Source of the DNA: Halobacillus litoralis
GTDB taxonomy: Bacteria; Bacillota; Bacilli; Bacillales; Halobacillaceae
DNA: 64,000 bases
Assembly (NCBI RefSeq): GCF_009856415.1
Contig: NZ_WMEZ01000001.1
Coordinates: forward strand, 186,001 to 250,000
Direction: 5' to 3'
The position numbers and the translations under genes are program-made. Shown piece after piece: positions 61,919 to 64,000 of the stretch. Position 1 is the stretch's first letter. The number at the start of each line of letters is the position of its first letter. A model generated the notes under the pieces. The model made no database searches. It had not been told where the DNA came from and was given only the letters and a program-made list of their open reading frames with translations.

Positions 61919-61956
61919 AAAAAAGGAACTTTCCATTGGGAGGGTTCCTTTTTTTA
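61919..61956 (+). terminator. Orphan terminator
   Basis: Stem AAAAAAGGAAC / GTTCCTTTTTT with T run, about 120 bases past the previous terminator and before the next gene. It has no gene of its own, so it may end a short RNA starting near 61800-61860 or act as an attenuator. Confidence 0.7.
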
Positions 61957-62007
61957 TGTGTGGATGCATAAGATGCTTGTACAGAGACTTTTGGGGAGGG
62001 CGATGTC

Positions 62008-62325
62008 ATGAAAAAGTATTATCCCTTCTTCCTGCTCTTAGGTGTTTTTGCGTGGATCGGTTACATGGAGTCACCAAACATGAAGCCTGAGGACCATTTT
62101 CAAACCCCTGTTAGCACGGAAGATCGTGAAACAGAAGCTGTAGCTACTCAAGAAACAGAGGACCTATTTACGACGATGGAGTTGGAGCTCGTTCACGAGG
62201 GAACGAAAGTCGTGGATGGTTCTAAAGTGGAAGCCTATCGGGAATATGAAATTTACAAGGACCGTGATGGAAATATTATAAAGGAAGTGCCTACGGAACA
62301 TTACAACTATATAAAGTATCAATGA
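62008..62325 (+). CDS. Exported or anchored hypothetical protein
   Basis: A 105-residue protein with an N-terminal helix (YYPFFLLLGVFAWIGYM) and an acidic external part ending in an EYEIYKDRDGNIIKEVP segment with beta character. The low-complexity stretch VSTEDRETEAVATQETED is likely disordered. GGGAGGG precedes the ATG. No family recognised. Confidence 0.6.
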   Translation: MKKYYPFFLLLGVFAWIGYMESPNMKPEDHFQTPVSTEDRETEAVATQETEDLFTTMELELVHEGTKVVDGSKVEAYREYEIYKDRDGNIIKEVPTEHYNYIKYQ

Positions 62326-62327
62326 GT

Positions 62328-62361
62328 AAAAAAGGTCCCTCTGAAAGAAAGGGACCTTTTT
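62328..62361. terminator. Bidirectional terminator
   Basis: Stem AAAAAGGTCCCT / AGGGACCTTTTT with a 9-base loop, between convergent genes. Confidence 0.9.
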
Positions 62362-62368
62362 ATTCATT

Positions 62369-62875
62369 TTAGATGGAACGCCGAAAAGCTTTTACGATGA
62401 TTCCGTCATTTGCAGGTTCAAAGTCATGCTCTGGTAAACGTTCGAATCCGTAGTGTTCATACAAGGCGATGGCGTCTTTCATAAAATCACCCGTATGCAA
62501 GCCGATCTCGGAATACCCTTTCGCTTTCGCCCTTTGCATACATTCTTCAATCAAAGCAGAAGCGATCCCTTTCCCCCGTGCTTGTGGGATGACAGCAAGT
62601 ACTCGGATTTCCGGGTAGTCGAGTTCATCTACGTACCCTTCATAAGCGTCTGTCTTCGCTGGAAAGAGGGCTACACTTCCTAGAATATCCCCGTTTACTT
62701 CGGCGACTAATAAATCGACACCTGGTTGTTGGTCAGCTTCTGAGGAAATCGCTTTTTTCAAGGCTTTCCAATGTTCTTCTGGAATAGCGGTCATATGGTC
62801 TTCATAAGCCGCGATTCTCAGCTTTCGGATTTCAAGTAGTTCTTCTTCCTTCGCATTGCGGATTATAATGGTCAT
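62369..62875 (-). CDS. GNAT family N-acetyltransferase
   Basis: A 168-residue acetyltransferase. Acetyl-CoA loop: AVIPQARGKGIASALIEEC (R-x-x-G-x-A pattern); motif B: ALYEHYGFERLPEHDF. The N-terminal part begins IIIRNAKEEELLEIRKLR. Substrate unknown. The start overlaps the stop of the upstream gene by 4 bases, so the two form an operon. Confidence 0.88.
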   Translation of the reverse strand: MTIIIRNAKEEELLEIRKLRIAAYEDHMTAIPEEHWKALKKAISSEADQQPGVDLLVAEVNGDILGSVALFPAKTDAYEGYVDELDYPEIRVLAVIPQARGKGIASALIEECMQRAKAKGYSEIGLHTGDFMKDAIALYEHYGFERLPEHDFEPANDGIIVKAFRRSI

Positions 62876-63861
62876 GTCGTTCTCCTTTTATCATGAAACT
62901 TTTCTTTCGTCTTGCTTAATTTCTCACGATGATGAGGAAGCTCCCATACAGAAAGGTCAGGGCCCTTCGGAAGGATTTTTTCCTCCGTGCGTTCGGGGTT
63001 GATGGTAATGGATAAATGATAATGTTGTTTAATGGCATGAAAATCTGTTGTATTACTAAATCCATCTGTCTGATACAAATCACGGGCATAACCCCACAGA
63101 TTCGGAAACTCACGAATAAGGTTCCGGTTTGTATTGAATCCGTTATAGTAAGCGGCATCAAAACGTGCAAGTGTGGTATAAAGCCTTACGTCGGAGTCTG
63201 TGATGAAATCACCGAGTAGGAAGCGGTTTTCAGACAAGTGGCCTTCAAGCTCGTCGAGACGCGCAAATAGCTTATCGAATGCTTGTTCATAAGCCTCTTG
63301 TGAATAGGCAAAACCACATTTGTAGACACCGTTGTTGATGTCATGAAAAATGACGTCACTCCATTGGTCGATGTCTTCTCTCAAATGTTCAGGATAAAGA
63401 TCAGGTGCGCCTTTTTTATGTAAAGGAGCCCAGGCCGTTTCGAAATCTGTAGTCAAGGTGAAATAATCATTGTTCACGGCTTTTTTCTCATCAATATCGA
63501 CCATCACGGGTACTGTAGGCCGCCCTTTGTAGTCTGGATCTGAATGGAAGTAGACCTCACTTACATATTGAATCCCTAGTTCCGGGTCTTTATGGTTCTC
63601 ATCTAAAGAAAACTCCCAATCCACACGGTCAATTTGCGGGCGAAGAGGGCTTGCGGTTCCTAGACTGATTGAAGTATCAAGTCCAAGTATTTTCCGGACG
63701 ATGACTGCACGGTGTGCCCATGGACAAGCGGGAGACCAAAGGAGACGGTATTTGCCGGGTTGTACCGGAAGTTCTTCACCGAATGGAGCAGTGAAGCGGT
63801 TGGTCTGGCGCTTAAAAGAACCGTCCTGATCGATTTCTGCAGGTTGATGGGTAGAACTCAT
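62872..63861 (-). CDS. Glutathionyl-hydroquinone reductase-like GST
   Basis: A 329-residue protein of the Xi-class GST (ECM4/PcpF/YqjG E. coli type) family. The catalytic Cys46 is in SPACPWAHRAVIV, and the C-terminal helical domain carries RLYTTLARFDAAYYNGFNTNRN, the conserved Tyr triad region. Family enzymes reduce glutathionylated hydroquinones. Firmicutes of this kind normally use bacillithiol, so the thiol substrate may be bacillithiol or another thiol. GAGGGA precedes ATG 63861. Confidence 0.88.
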   Translation of the reverse strand: MSSTHQPAEIDQDGSFKRQTNRFTAPFGEELPVQPGKYRLLWSPACPWAHRAVIVRKILGLDTSISLGTASPLRPQIDRVDWEFSLDENHKDPELGIQYVSEVYFHSDPDYKGRPTVPVMVDIDEKKAVNNDYFTLTTDFETAWAPLHKKGAPDLYPEHLREDIDQWSDVIFHDINNGVYKCGFAYSQEAYEQAFDKLFARLDELEGHLSENRFLLGDFITDSDVRLYTTLARFDAAYYNGFNTNRNLIREFPNLWGYARDLYQTDGFSNTTDFHAIKQHYHLSITINPERTEEKILPKGPDLSVWELPHHREKLSKTKEKFHDKRRTT

Positions 63862-64000
63862 GAACTATCCCTCACTTTCAAGATATTGAAATGGTATCTT
63901 GTTTATCGCATGTTCTTCTTCAAGGGTCAATGAAAAGGCCTTGGTATGAAAGAAAATTTTAAGAGAAATGGTGATCCAAATATTATTTCCTTTCGTATAC

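Overview
The window comes from a Gram-positive, spore-forming member of the Bacillaceae. Supporting evidence: gene order resembling the Bacillus subtilis yqi-yqj-yqk region, a small acid-soluble spore protein, BirA, GlnR/TnrA, LexA and cre-type sites, strong AGGAGG ribosome binding sites, and many TTG and GTG starts. Acidic proteins and the gene mix would fit a moderately halophilic genus such as Halobacillus, but this is inference.

Layout. 0-10.4 kb (plus strand) is a conserved metabolic block: the end of a branched-chain 2-oxoacid dehydrogenase E2, bacilliredoxin, a YqjA-like membrane protein, an L,D-transpeptidase, the Prli42 miniprotein, a methylmalonyl-CoA operon (mutase, B12-binding/epimerase fusion, carboxyltransferase), a YqjE-like peptidase, DNA polymerase IV and sspP. 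10.5-14.5 kb holds a composite repeat and an ABC exporter pair, followed by a 20-bp tandem array between two terminators. 14.8-24 kb is mostly minus strand: aldehyde dehydrogenase, RNase Z, NamA, a glycosyltransferase/GDPD pair and an AbgT transporter, with rocB and a P-loop protein on the plus strand. 24-28 kb carries yqjP/yqjQ-like genes, a LexA-controlled second Y-family polymerase and yqkB/yqkE. 28-36 kb is a patchwork of small membrane proteins, two decayed genes, a methyltransferase, YnfA and YppC-like proteins and a triple ferritin-like protein. 36-44.5 kb contains bioB with a BirA operator, an acyl-CoA ligase with a cre site, two membrane-anchored rhodaneses behind a CstR/CsoR-like operator, a polysaccharide deacetylase, and an amtB operon carrying a nucleotidyltransferase-like protein and a DEDDh exonuclease in place of glnK. 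44.6-49.7 kb has a PLL-like repeat protein and several small proteins. 49.8-52 kb encodes two DUF1538 membrane proteins coupled to a tandem-PII protein. 52.8-61.8 kb is a self-contained beta-glucan locus: ABC importer, LacI regulator, GH1 beta-glucosidase and secreted GH16 glucanase, with matching GAAACCGGTTTC operators. The window ends with a GNAT enzyme and a glutathionyl-hydroquinone-reductase-like protein.

The strongest candidates for poorly described biology are the DUF1538-DUF1538-(PII)2 cassette, the amtB-nucleotidyltransferase-exonuclease operon under two GlnR/TnrA boxes, and a non-coding composite repeat with 23-bp terminal inverted repeats present three times. Functions are inferred from recognisable motifs; no database search was run.
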